Positions 34,001 to 48,500 of a stretch of 64,000 nt of DNA are shown one piece after another. The translations under genes and the position numbers were made by a program. The notes under the pieces are model-generated. The model was not told the origin of the DNA. It searched no databases and saw nothing but the letters and a program-made list of their open reading frames with translations. Source of the DNA: Sabellastarte sp. h YS-2021 (taxonomy: Eukaryota; Annelida; Polychaeta; Sabellida; Sabellidae); NCBI GenBank assembly GCA_964017235.1, contig OZ024927.1, positions 58,223,293 to 58,287,292 on the forward strand, given 5' to 3'. Every line of letters starts with the position of its first letter. Position 1 is the first letter of the stretch.

Positions 34001-37000
34001 AACCGACTCTGTAAATTTGGGTCTGAGGAGGCCTGAGGACGCCTGGGACTGGACATTTTGTTGACGGCGGGAAATAGGAATCGGTTGTAGTCGTGTGAAA
34101 TATCAAACATGTTTGATTTTTCACACGGCCCCAACCGACCACAACCGACCCTTACAGAAGGTCTGGGACTAAGCAAATATTTCAAACCGACCCCCAAAAA
34201 CCCTTAATCGGGAGCCTTAGTCGTGTGGTGGAACACCCACATTAACATTAATGTAACATTTAATACTTGTATGTGTAGTTCAGTTGACAATCTTTCCAGT
34301 CTCACATTTGAGCCAGACATTTTTACTGTAGGTATTTAAATGTTTTATATTAAATTTTATTTGATGAAGTGAACCTTACTGACATAGAATTATTTATGGT
34401 ATTTCTGGACTTCATGATGAGAAATTGTGTAATTCCATATTTATTAAATTCCATTGATTTAAAAACAGATATTCAGATTAGGACATGAAGACACTGTTTC
34501 ATAAAGTAGCACAAAAATGACAACATAAAGTGCTTAATCTTAATATGGAATAATTCTGTTACATTTAACAACCTTGTAAGTTGTAAATAAGTTCTAATTT
34601 GTCATTGAGAAATATAAATTATCTCATAGTTTCTTTCATTAAATGGTCACACTTGAGCTGTTTCTTCTAGTACACAATCATATGACTGTTTTTAAAAAGT
34701 TTGTCAGTGATTAGCTGCTTTTTCTTTGAAACAATATATCCTTTGTTTTGTAGAGTCTGACAGATTGGATTAATGATGTTCTTGCTGATCACCGCATCAT
34801 TGTCAAAGATTTACAGGAAGATCTCTTTGATGGTCTCATCCTTCAAAAACTGATTGGTAAATCTAATCTTGAGCATATAAAATCAGTGTAAAAGCTTGTG
34901 TTTATTATTAATGTCGCCATCGCCTTCCCGTGATTCTGGGAGGATCACAAGACGATGAGTTCAAGATCATGAGATGCAGTGAGAGGCTTGATTAAAACTT
35001 AACTAGTTTATTAACTATATGTGGTCATACCGTGGCAAAGTTCCAGAACATCAATGACACCTTCACAACCTGTTGGTTTACTCCACACAAAACACCTGGA
35101 AAACACCAGAGTCAGTATCAAATCCACAGTAGTATGAAATCACCTTTGTACGATTCATAATTCAAACTAACTACTTATTATGTCCACCCACTGGGGGGTG
35201 GACATATTATTTTTGCTTTTTCCGCCGTCCGGCGTCACACTTGGTTTCCAGACATTTTAGGCAACAGTTCTTATCCTATCTTTACCAAATTTGGCATGCA
35301 GGTTTATTGGGTTAATAGCTTGTATGGGATTGCTTTTGGTGATGATAGCTCTATAGCTAACTGAGTAATAGCTACTTTGCTACTTTTGAGTATCTCTTTG
35401 GTTTCCAGACATTTTAAGGAATGCTATTAAGCCTATCTTTCTGAAATTTGGTATGGAGGTTCATTGGGTTAATAGCTTGTAGGGGATTGCTTTTGGGGGT
35501 AATTGCTTCATAGATGAGTGAGTAATTAATTAAATAAATGAGTAATTGGCTATTTTGAGTACTGAAAAAGGCAAATGTGCTCATATCTCCTAAACCGTGC
35601 GAGATAGAGCGATTTTGTCGAAATTTTCGACCCACAGGGTATCTAAGGAATGTAATCTTTGCAATTTTCAAAAAATTTTCCCCTCCCCAAAAATGGCGGC
35701 CATTTTGAATTTTCGAATTTTTGCCAAAATTAGGAAAACACAAATTTGCTTCTATCTCCTTAACCGTGTGAGATAGAGCGATTTCGTTGAAATTTTCGAC
35801 CCATAGGGTATCTAAGAAATGTACTCTTGGCAATTTTCAAAAAATTTTCCTCTTCCCAAAAATGGCGGCCATTTTGAATTTTCGAATTTTTGCCAAAAAT
35901 AGAAAAACAAAAATTTGCTTCTATCTTCTTAACCGTGCAAGACAGAGTGACTTCGTCGAAATTTTCGACCCAGCCAATGCAAAAAGGCATGAAGCTGAAA
36001 TAATTTACATGTACACTAATAAATATTTAAGCATCATTGATATATTTTACAAATGAAACAGGGTCTTGTAAGACTACTGTACAATTTTGGCAAAAGGTTC
36101 ATGGGGTGGACATTACATATGATAATGTGTATTCTTCTATGCTATCCTGTTTCTATTCATATGTCGCAGCTACTATCAACAGGGCGTCCTATTTCTAGTT
36201 TACATTAATTTACAGTTATACCAGATAGCGCAGAGTAAAAGGCTTTACCACCATAGAAAATAGAACTAGAAAATAAGACCTTACAATAAAATAAGTTATC
36301 TAAACTTCTAAAACTACAATGTCAACATGTAACTGATAAATAACTGACAACTACAAACCCATTCCGAAATGTATACATTCAGGACTATCCCAGTTAAATT
36401 CTTACTTTGAAATGAATGACTAAAATATCGGAAATTTTTTTTCCCAAGTCAACAAGTCTTGCAAACATATTTTTGTTACTGTTCCTGTGTATCTAGTATC
36501 TACTACCTTGTTAAATAAGGGATTGGTCGGTACCAAAAATGTGAAGATTGGGAGGCCACAAATACTAAATCGTTCTAATTCCAGGATTTTGGAGTTTAGT
36601 ACACCCCAATCAGTTAGGCCCCTGACAGTGAAACACGTGATACTAAATTATTGCAGTTTCCTCTCATCAAAATCAGTGAGCAATAATACTGAAGTTTACA
36701 AACATCGTCCCAGCTCTAGTTAACAAGCGAGAAAGGCAGTTGTAAAATTTCATCATGGTATTTCAGTAAAATTCTCTTGGTACTGAGATACCTTGTTAAG
36801 TGTGAAATTTCCAAGGGTTTTTAACTCCTCTAAACCAATGCACAAATTTTTTTTTTTTCGAAAGTAAAGGGAAATTTACTGAACAGAGTTCTCTTAGTAC
36901 TAGAAAAATGCATACAAACTAGAGTATACATAACAAGACATTTCAGTTCAATGATTTGTAATAAGGATTAAATGAAATCACTATCTGATACATTAATTAA

Positions 37001-40000
37001 AATAACTTTTTAATATCAATAATGAAAGTGTCAGTTTCCCTATTGTTAACAATAAATGGCATGTTAGTTCCATTTGCACTGGCTTGTATGTTATAGAGAA
37101 GCTAGCTGGTGTGGAGATCAAAGAGATGCCAGAAGTGATCCAGTCAGAGATGGGACAGAAGCAGAAGCTGCAGCGAGTGCTGGACATGATCAACCGTATC
37201 TTACAGCTACCACCCAACTGGCACAATACCAAGTGGAGTGTGGACAGTAAGCAACAGATCATTTTATCAGTGCTGGATTAGAGTAAGATATGTGCAAAAT
37301 TCATCACAGAAGGTGAAAATATTTGCCACTTGGGGCACCCTGTAAACTGAAATAAAGTAATCAAAATTTGTACTGATTTTGTAACAAATGAAATCAAAAG
37401 CCTCATGTAGTCATAAATATGTATGTGTTTTGTGACCTCATTTAACTGCTGATGTATTCTGTTGCAAAATTTTCATGAATTGTCATTGTTGTTTCTTTAG
37501 GATGTGCTGCCCAGTGGCAATTTTGTATTATGACATGGAGCTATCATAAGTAATAATTTATTGATGAATATTACTGAGACTGGTAGGCACCTTCCTTCTG
37601 TCAGTATCTGATACTTGTTTAGAATTTGTAATGTAATAAATTTGTCAGTAGTTATGTGGTATACATTAAAATAGTCTTGTTCCACTGTACTCAATGTTGT
37701 AAAGGTTATGTTAAATAATGAATGGAATAAACATATTTTCATGTTCATACTGTTGATGCTGGTGTAATAGCAAAATTTGTTTGCAGAGATCCACTGCAAG
37801 AACTTGGTGGCAATGCTGCACCTGCTAGTGGCTTTAGCCCGCTTCTTCAGAGCACCCATAAGAATGCCAGAAAATGTCACCATACCTGTCATTGTTGTTC
37901 AGGTAATAAAGCCTATACATTTGAACACTGTTATAATAGTTTATCATGAGAAAGGTACTTACAGAGCAGTTCGACTCTAGATTGGTGTATCTGAATATGT
38001 AGTAACATTATTATATCCCCAGACGAAAGTCGGGGATATATTGGATTCAGGTCCGTCGCGCCGCCGCCGTAGAAATTTCCTTGTGGACGCGATAACTCAA
38101 AAACGGATTAATATTTTTTTTTCAAACTTGGTACACATGTTAAGGATGCCCAAAGGAAGATCCCTATTTTAAGGTGACCTTAAACTCCCAATAATAAAGA
38201 ACTTATGGCCACCTTAAGGTCAGAAATTGCACTTTTGGCCATTTAGAGCCCTCTAGGTCACAAACTATGAGGCTTATCTGCCTCAAATTTTACCTGAGAA
38301 CACATTAATATATTCTTAGTACATGTGCCGAAAATCAAGACTTTAAGTTGAGGAGAAAATTGTCTTTGAGGCCCATAAAGACCCCAATTAGGACTTTTTT
38401 CCTATATTTTTAACTTATTTTGCCCTATAATTTGGAAGTGGTAATTCTGATGAGTCTCAAACTGCACTAGATGTAACTCTTATATGTAATCCTTGTCTGT
38501 GAAAAATTTAAAGGCTGTAGGTTTACCTGTTAGGCCGACTTAAGATCTCAAAATTGCCCACAGAGACCCAATTTAGGGACTTTTTGCCATCTTCAAGCAC
38601 TGTAGCTTTCAAACTATGTCTCTCATCTGAGTGAAATATCATCTGAGAATATATCAATATGTTTTTCTTGTATGTACTCCAAAATTTAGGCCTTTAATAG
38701 ACATTTAACCCATGTATGAGGACCATAAACACCCACCCGAGTGACCCTTTTAAGACATTTTTCACATATTTTGCTCTGTAACTTGGAAATGGTAAGTCTG
38801 AGAAGTTTCAAACTGTATTAGATATATATTCTATGTGTAATGTTAGTATGTAACAGATTTTAAGTCTGAAGCTTTAATTTGAAGGTCAAATTGAGGTCTC
38901 TGACGGGCTCCCAAAGACCCAATATATGGACTTTTTGCCACCTTTAAGCCCTGTGACTGTTAACTATGTTATTGATGGAGCTGAAATCCCATCTGGGAAT
39001 GCATTATTATGTCCTTTTTACATGTGCCGAAAATCAAGGCTTTAAGTAGACATTTAACCTGTGTTTGAGGACCATAAATCCCCACCCGAGTGACCCTTTT
39101 TAGACATTTTTCACATATTTTGCCCTGTAACTTGAAAATGGTAAGTCTGAGAAGTTTCAAACTGTATTAGATACATATTCTATGTGTAATCTTAGTATGT
39201 GACAAATTTTAAGTCTGAAGCTTTAATTTGAAGGCCACATTGAGGTCTCTAAAAGGCCCCATAGAGACCCACTATTTGGACTTTTTGCCAGTTTTAAGGC
39301 CCATGACTGTTAAACTATGGGACTGATGGAGCTGAAATCTCATCTGGGAATACATTATTATGTTCTTTTTACATGTGCCAAAAATCAAGGCTTCAAGTAG
39401 ACATTTAAACTGTGTATGAGGACCATTAACACCCACCCGAGTGACCGTTTTAAGACATTTTTCACATATTTTGCTCTGTAACTTGGAAATGGTGAGTCTG
39501 AGAAGTTGCAAACTTTATTATTAGATACATATTCTATGTGTAGTCTTAGTATGTAGCAAATTTTAAGTCTGATGCTTTAATTTGAAGGCCACATCGAGAT
39601 CTCTAAAAGGCCCACAGAGACCCAATATTTGGACTTTTTGCCACCTTTAAGCCCTGTGACTGTTAAACTATGTGATTGATTGAGCTGAAATCCCATCTGG
39701 GAATGCATTATTATGTCCTTTTCACATGTGCCGAAAATCAAGGCTTTTAGTAGACATTTAACCTGTGTATGAGGGCCATAGACACTTGCCCAAGTGACCT
39801 TTTTTGACATTTTTTTGTGTATTTTGCCCTGTTATGTGGAAATGCTTAGTGTGACAAGTCTTAAACTGTATTATATATAATTTTTGTTTGTTGTGTATGT
39901 CCCCCAAAAAGTTTCAGTTCTGTAGTTTAATTGCTAAGGTCTCTTTAACAATTGTAAAATGCCCACAGAGACCCAATTTATGGATATTATGCCACTTTAA

Positions 40001-43000
40001 AGCCCTGTAACTGTCAAACTATGTGGCTCATAGAGCTGAAATCTTTGAATTTTTCAAAGGAAGTGCCTGTCTATTTAAATTTTGAATATTAATAATGTTA
40101 TGGCTATCTTAGTCTTTTAAGAACTTATTTTTGTGTGTTATCTCTCTGCTTGCTGAGTTTTTAACTTTTTAATATGAAACTGGTTAAACATATTCAAGTA
40201 GGCAAAATGGACACTGTTATTTTCTGGTGAGCTTTAAGTCCCAAATATTAATGAAATTATAGCCTTATGTAGTAAAAATAGGGGATTTTTAACCCTCAAC
40301 TAGCCCAGTTTTATTCAACTTGCCTTAATTTTGACACAGCTCCTACAGTTACGAACTCATTTCAATTGATAATCACATACTTAAAATTCTCAATTCTGAA
40401 TTATTATTATAAATCTGTTCTTGTCATTTGATAATTATATCCCCAGACGAAAGTCGGGGATATATTGGATTCAGGTCCGTCGCGCCGCCGCCGCCGCCGC
40501 CGCCGTAGAAATTTCCTTGTGGACGCGATAACTCAAAAACAAATTAATATTTTTTTTTCAAACTTGGTACACATGTTAAGGGTGCCCAAAGGAAGATCCC
40601 TATTTTAAGGTGACCTTAAACTCCCAGTAAAAAAGAACTTATGGCCACCTTAAGGTCAGAAATTGCACTTTTGGCCACTTAGAGCCCTGTAGGTCACAAA
40701 CTATGATGCTCAGCTGGCTGAAATTTTACCTGACAACACATTAATATGTTCTTAGTACATGTGCCGAAAATCAAGACTTTAAGTTGAGGAGAAAATTGTG
40801 TTTGAGGCCCATAAATACCCCCACTTAGGGATTTTTTGCTATACTTTACACATATTTTGCCCTATAATTTGGAAGTGATAATTCTGATGAGTCTCAAACT
40901 GCGCTAGGTATAACTTTGATATGTAATCCTTGTCTGTAGAAAATTTTAGGGCTGTAGGTTTACCCAAAGGGGTCGACTTAAGGTCTCAAAAGTGCCCACA
41001 GAGACCCAATTTATGCACTTTTTGCCACTTTCAAGCACTGTAGCTTTCAAACTATGTCTCTCATCTAAGTTAAATATCATCTGGGAATATATCTATGTGT
41101 TTTCTTATATGTGCCCCAACATTTAGGCCTTTAATAGACAGTTAACCTGTGTATCAGGACCATAAACACCCACCCGAGTGACCCTTATAAGACATTTTTC
41201 ACATCTTTTTCCCTGTAACTTGGAAATGGTAAGTCTGAGAAGTTTCAAACTGTATTAGATATATATTCTGTGTCTAATCTTAGTATGTAACAGATTTTAA
41301 GTCTGAAGCTTTAATTTTGAAGGTCAAATTGAGGTCTCTAAAAGGCTCCCAAAGACCCAATATTTGGACTTTTTGCTACTTTTAAGCCCTGTGACTGTCA
41401 AACTATGTGACTGATAGAGCTCAAATCCTATCTGAGAAGATATTAGTATGTTATTTTTATATGTGCCAAAAATTAAGGCTTTAAGAAGACATTTAACCTG
41501 TGTATGAGGACCATAAATCCCCACCCGAGTGACCATTTTTAGACATTTTTCACATATTTTTCCCTGTAACTTGGAAATGGTAAGTCTAAGAAGTTTCAAA
41601 CTGTATTAGATGCATATTCTATGTGTAATCTTAGTATGTGACAAATTTTAAGTCTGAAGCTTTAATTTGAAGGCCACATTTAGGTCTCTAGAAGGCCCCA
41701 TAAAGACCCAGTATTTGGACTTTTTGCCAGTTTTAAGGCCTGTGACTGTTAAACTATGTGACTGATAGAGCTGAAATCTCATCTGGGAATACATTATTAT
41801 GTTCTTTTTACATATGCCAAAAATCAAGGCTTCAAGTAGACATTTAACCTGTGTATGAGGACCTTAAACACCCACCTGAGTGACCCTTTTAAGACATTTT
41901 TCACATATTTTGCTCTGTAACTTGGAAATGGTAAGTCTGAGAAGTTTCAAACTTTATTAGATACATATTCTATGTGTAATCTTAGTATGTAACAAATTTT
42001 AAGTCTGAAGCTTTAATTTGAAAGCCACATCGAGATCTCTAAAAGGCCCACAATGACCCAATATTTGGACTTTTTACCACCTTTAAGCCCTGTAACTGTT
42101 AAACTATGTGATTGATGGAGCTGAAATCCCATCTGGGAATGCATTATTATGTCCTTTTTACATATGCCGAAAATCAAGGTTTTTAGTAGACATTTAACCT
42201 GTGTATGAGGGCCATAGACACTCGCCCAAGTGCCTTTTTTGACATTTTTTCCGTATTTTGCCCTGTTATTTGGAAATGCTTAGTGTGACAAGTCTTAAAC
42301 TGTATTATATATAATTTTTGTTTGTTATGTATGTCCCCCAAAAAGTTTCAGATCTGTAGTTTAATTGCTAAGGTCTCTTTAACAATTGTAAAATGCCCAC
42401 AGAAACCCAATTTATGGATATTATGCCACTTTAAAGCCCAGTAACTGTCAAACTATGTGGGTTATAGAGCTGAAATCTTTGAATTTTTAAAAGGAAATGC
42501 CTGTCTATTTAAATTTTGAATATTAATAATGTTATGGCTATCTTAGTCTTTTAAGAACTTATTTTTGTGTGTTATACCTCTGCTTGCTGAGTTTTTCACT
42601 TTTTAAAATGAAACTGGTTAAACATATTCAAGTAGACAAAATGGACACTTTAAGTGAGCTTTAAGTCCCAATATTAATGAAATTATATCCTTATGTAGTA
42701 AAACTAGGGGATTTTTAACCCTCAACTAGCCCAGTTTTATTCAGCTTGCCTCAGTTAATTTTGGCACAGCTCCTACAGTTATGAACTCATTTCAGTTGAT
42801 AATCACATACTTAAAATTCTCAATTCTTTTTGTATTTGAGTACCCCTTTTATATAGATTGTTTGTTTACCATTTATGCTCAACCCACATCCCCCACCCGG
42901 ATTCCCCCCACCCACCTCTGGGACCTCCAGCTATATTGAGTGACACTAAATAAACAAAGGTATTTAATGATATCAGATGAGAAACAAAGAACTCAATGGG

Positions 43001-46000
43001 GTTGCAGATCTTGTGTAATAGTGAGAGAGGTGTGGAGAAGGGGAGAGGGGTGGGGGTGGGAGGTGGTGGGCTTCATTACATATAACACAAAGGGGAGTCA
43101 GAACTGAGATTGTGTCACATATTTAGGTTGCATATATATGGACCACATATATAGGTATAGAGGAAATGAATAACTGAAAACAATTTGCAAATTCTAAAAA
43201 TAATATAATAAAATAATAATATAAATAATTTTTTTTTAAATAATATTTTATTTGTGAACAAATATAGAAACAGATATGCGCTTTTGGGATTATGAATTTT
43301 AGAATGGACATTGAATCATCAATCATTTAAATACTTTGAAGGAAGATTGAAAAATATGATGAGTTGAGTTAAAAATAATATTTTATTTGTCAACAAATAT
43401 AGAAACAGATATGCTCTTTTGGGATTATTATTTTAGAATGGACATTCAATCATCAATCATTTAAATACTTGGAAAATAGGTTTAGAGTTATCATTGCAGG
43501 AAGATTGAAAATATAATTTGAGTTATGTATTCGGCGTCTGGGGATACACCATCTTCCTTGGGGAGATATAAACAGAGTAGATTGATGTGCTGAAGTTCAT
43601 ATAATAATGGGTAATTATGTTTTAAAAAATTCCCGATCAAAACCTGTGGCGTGAGTGATGACCTGTCTGGGGATATGTTGGCGCCGAGTTGGCTCAATCT
43701 AGTTTATATTTAATTCTGGAGGTATATAATCTTCCTGTTGGACATTCCTTATTTATATATTTGATTTGATTTTAGTGATAAGATTAACTGAGCTTTTTGT
43801 ATTTGATTACCCCTTTTATATTATAAGTGTTTGTTTACCATTTGTGCTGCAGCACTCCATCTCTTTGTAGTCCCACCCCCCATCCCCCACCCACCTCTGG
43901 GACCTCCAGCTATTGAGTGACACTAAATAAACAAAGGTATACAGATCTTCTGTAATAGTGAGAGGTGGGGTGGGGGTGGGAGGTGGTGTTTGCTTCATTA
44001 TCTAATTATCTAAGACAAAGGGAGTCAGAACTGAGATTGTGTCACATATTTAGGTTGCATATATATGGACCACATGTATAGGAATTGAGGAAATGAATAA
44101 CTGAAAAACAATGCAAATTCTAAAAATAATATAATAAAATAATAATATAAATAATATATGATTTTTAAATAATATTTTATTTGTGAACAAATATAGAAAC
44201 AGAGATACGCTTTTGGAATTATGAATTTAGAATGGACATTCAATCATCAATCATTTAAATACTTTGAAAATAGGTTCAGAGTTACCCTTTGCAGGAAGAT
44301 TGAAAAGTATGATGAGTTGAGTTAAAAATAATATTTTATTTGTCAACAAATATAGAAACAGATATGCTCTTTTGAGATTATTAATTTAGAATGGACATTC
44401 AATCATCAATCATTTAAATACTTTGAAAATAGGTTCAGAGTTATCATTGCAGGAAGATTGAAAATATGATCTGTTGAGTTATGTATTTGACGTCTGGGGA
44501 TACACCATCTTCCTTGGGAAGATATAAACTTAGTAGATTGATGTGCTGAAGTTCATATAACTTTTCCCAATATTTATGGCATACAACAAATGGATTAAAT
44601 AAAAAATTCCCGATCAAAACCTGTGGCGTGAGTGATGACCTGTCTGGGGATATGTTGGCGCCGAGTTGGCCCAATCTAGTTTTATTATATCTTTAAAGTG
44701 AAATATGGCTATGCTATAAGCTATACCGTAAGTGTCAAGAAATAAGCCTGAAAACGCTTTTGTAGTTTTGCAAGTTATCTTAAAATATGATATAAAATAT
44801 AATTCTTGTAGCTCCTTTCTTCAGTGAATTTGTAAATGGAATCTTAGCTTTAGACATTGGAGATAAAGTCATTATATTTTCTAAGCTTTAACATGCATTG
44901 TAGTGGGCCACGGTGACAAGGTGGTAACACTCTCGCCTCCCACCTCTGAGATCGGGGTTCACTTCCTGGCCCGAACTCAAGTGGGAAAACTGGTACTGAC
45001 TTACCATTGGTCGGTAGTTTACAGAACCTTGACCAACTGTATGTACTGATTTCCTTTGCCCTCCCAACTACCCGTCGTGATATGACCTGTACAGTGTTGA
45101 AAGCGACATAAAACCCCAAATAAATAATTAAATAAATTAACATGCATTGTTTTCACATGTATTAAGACCAAGACTTAAGAAGATTGATTTGTTCCCTTGG
45201 AATTGCTTTTGTGAAATTTATCATCTCTCAGAGGTAGATAATATAAGATGTATCATCACCAATACAACAGTAAGCATGAAAAATGTTATTTTGTTGCAGA
45301 AATTACAAGGTACCTTGCAAACACGGAAAGTAGTTGAGGAAATAACAACAAGTCAAGAGTAAGTACTTGAAAACTCTTTTTTAGGTATAACTGCTATCTT
45401 TTCCTGTCAAAGACAGTACTAATTTTCAACTTTTTATCTCGGATGTTGGTAGCTGATTTTTTTCCCTGGAGGTTCATTGAACCAGATATTCTTAAAGCTA
45501 AAATGGCTTATGACACTGTAATGATTTGGCAATGCTACACCAGCATTCTCTTTAAACTTAGGTTTCCATTAATTGTACAGTTTTTTACCCCACCGCCACT
45601 ATGGGCTGTCGGGGTATTGTTTTCAACCATGGTGTCCGGATGGGTGGGTGGGCGGGCGGGAAGAAGTTTGTCCGGGCTGTATCTCAGAAACCATAAGGTG
45701 TAGGAAGTTGATACCTGGTAGGGACATTGGTTAGGAGGTGTAGGGTTGCAATGTCATGGTATGAACTTGATTTGACCTTTGACCTTGTCGTAGTGACTTT
45801 GAGTTTGAATATCTTGCCCAGGCTATATCTCGGAGACCGTAAGGTGTAGGAAGTTGATACTTGGTAGGGACATTTGTTAGGGGGTGTAGGTGTGCAATGT
45901 CATGGTCTGACCTTGATTTGACCTTTGACTTTGCCGTAGTGACCTTGACCTATAAAATCTTGTCCGGGCTATATCTCGGAAACCGTAAGGTGTAGGAAGT

Positions 46001-48466
46001 TGATACTTGGTAGGGACATTGGTTGGGGGTGTAGGTGTGCAACGTCACGGTGTGACCTTGATTTGACCTGGCCGTAATGACCTTGACCTATAAAATCTTG
46101 TCGGGGCTATATCTCGGAAACTGTAAGGTGTAGAAAGTTGATACTTGGTAGGGACATTGGTTAGGGGGTGTAGGTGTGCAGTGTCATGGTCTGACCTTGA
46201 TTTGACCTTTGACCTTGCCATAGTGACCTTGGCCTAGAAAAGCTTGTCCAAACTATATCTTAGAAACTGTAAAGTGTAGGAACAGAGTTGCTTCTAGGAT
46301 GCGTTTTCTGCGATATCTCGCATTAATTTGCTTTTGCTCGCGGATTTCATCGAAGTATGCGGGGACAAGATTGTAAAAGAACGCATTCAGCACAAGGCAA
46401 TGCGGGATATATATACGAAGCGAAAAGACGAGAGATCAAAGAAATCGAAACGATGCGTGGAGCGAGGGTTTGTTGAGGTTTTGATTTTTCCGTCGAAACG
46501 TTCTTCGAATAATGCCTGTAGACGATTTTGGTTTCGTGATCGTTTACAAACTCAAATATATTATGAGGTACAGACAGTATTTGGACATATTATACCCAAA
46601 AATATAAAATTAAGCTGAAAGTGGATGATTATATAAAAAATGGCTGCAAGAAAAACGATACTTACAGTAGACTGGATTGTTACCACAACAGGAGAGGCAA
46701 GCCGGTGCTGACCCTACGTATCTGTGGGGTTTCCCAACAATGTATGTCTAGAAAATATTTTACTTGAAGATCAAAATTCATGGACAGCTTATTAATATTA
46801 ATGAGGTATTAATGAGGTTTCTTAACAATATTTTCTGCTTTAAGATAAAATACTAGATGGACCACAAAGCTCAGCTCAGATTCGTAGAAAATATTGACAA
46901 TTTCATGGGATTTTTTAACAATATTTTACTAGAAAAATTTGTGGACTACTCATTAATATTCATGAGGTCACATTATTCTGTGAGGTTTTCCAACATATTC
47001 GTACAAATTGATGGTATACAGATTTTCGTGGTGGTTTTAATTCTTAATATTTTCTGATTTAAGATCAAATACTAGAAGGACTACAGAGCTCATGTATGCG
47101 TAAAAAATATTTGACGATTCCATTGGATTTTTTAGCAATATTTTACTTGAAGAATTTGTGGACTACTCATTACTATTCATGAGGTCATGGTATTCTGTGG
47201 GGTTTTCCAACATATTTGTATGAATTGATGGTGTAATGACTGAATTTGTGATGCCATGACTTCAGATGAAAACTTAAAACCATAATGCCATGACAGGAGC
47301 CACTTTGATGTAAATAACCATTTTCAGTATTTTTTTTAAAATTCTATCACTAGCCTTGAAGTTTATTTTTATTGGGCAAGACAATAAAAATTGACCACTA
47401 ATTAATAGAAGTTCACTGTTAAAAATGCCTAAATAAACTGAAAATGTATTTTTTATTAGTTTAAACTTATCATAAAGTTGTCCCCCAGAATTTTTAGCCC
47501 CTCCCCCACATTTTGTGTAGTGGTGGGGGATCGCCCCCACTTTTTGAAATTCCTAGAATCAACACTGTAGGAAGTTGATATTGGTAGGGTCATTGGTTAG
47601 GGGGTGTAGGTGTGCAACATCATAGTATGACCTTGATTTGACCTTTGAGCTTGCCGTAGTGACCTTAACCTATAAAATCTTGTCTGGGCTATAACTCAGA
47701 AACTGTAAAGTGTAGGAAGTTGATACTTGGTAGCCACATTGGTTAGGGGGTTTAGGTGTGCAACATCATGGTGTGACCTTGATTTGACCTTTAACCTTGC
47801 TGTAATGACCTTGTCCTACAAAATCTTGCCCGGGCTATATCTTGGAAGCTGTAAGGTGTAGGAAGTTGATATTTGGTAGGGATATTGGTTGGGGATTGTA
47901 GCTGTGTGACCTTGATTTGAACTTTGACCTTGCTGTAGTGACCTTGACCTATAAATTCTTGTCTGGGCTATATCTGAGAAACTCTAAGGTATAGGAAGTT
48001 GATACTTGGTAGGGACATTGGTTGGGGGTTGTAGGTGTGCATCGTCATGGTGTAGTCCATGACTACTTCTATACTTAATGGTGTTGAAAATTATTTCCCC
48101 AGGCTGTGGGGTACGGGCATCTCTGATGCTATTATTCTACAGATTAAGAATCTGATCAGCTTGTAAAATATTTATGTGAAGTCTTTGTAGCTTTCAGTAT
48201 AGCGAAATGATCTGCATTAGTTTGTATAATATTTATAGTTCTAGTTTTACTTTAATCTTTCTTTTCGAATTTGTTGCATATTTTACTTAAGACATTAAAC
48301 AGTGACTAATTTCTGTTTATTCAATTTCAGTGATGTGGGAGCAAGATTTGGTAAGTTTATCCTTTGAAATTTGAAAGTTTTCTTGAACTCATATTCTCTC
48401 ATAAACATTTAAGGAATAATTATATCCCCAGACGAAAGTCGGGGATATATTGGATTCAGGTCCGTC

Positions 48467-48500
<34 letters not shown>

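Larger units (their letters stand above)
29096..34241. mobile_element. PIF/Harbinger transposon copy 2, both ends present, in parvin intron 3
   Basis: The left end TGCCCCTGTTCCACC (29096) pairs with the right end GGTGGAACACCCACA (34241). Flanks are TAA on the left and TTA on the right, consistent with a mutated TWA duplication. Subterminal zones (29150-29460, 33630-34230) are dense in short repeated motifs (GGACGCCTCAGG, GGGACTAAG, CCGACT) in opposite orientation at the two ends, likely binding sites. Between them lie a frameshifted transposase (+), a 43-bp tandem array, a GT-rich stretch and an intact MADF partner (-). The 5.1-kb element accounts for most of intron 3. Confidence 0.92.

Noticed and set aside
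38969..41599. Series of 63-91-codon - strand frames (MKLLRLTISKLQGKICEKCL...)
   Set aside because: They recur every 304 bp and again at 49318-49593 inside family B elements, so they are products of the internal repeat and not genes.
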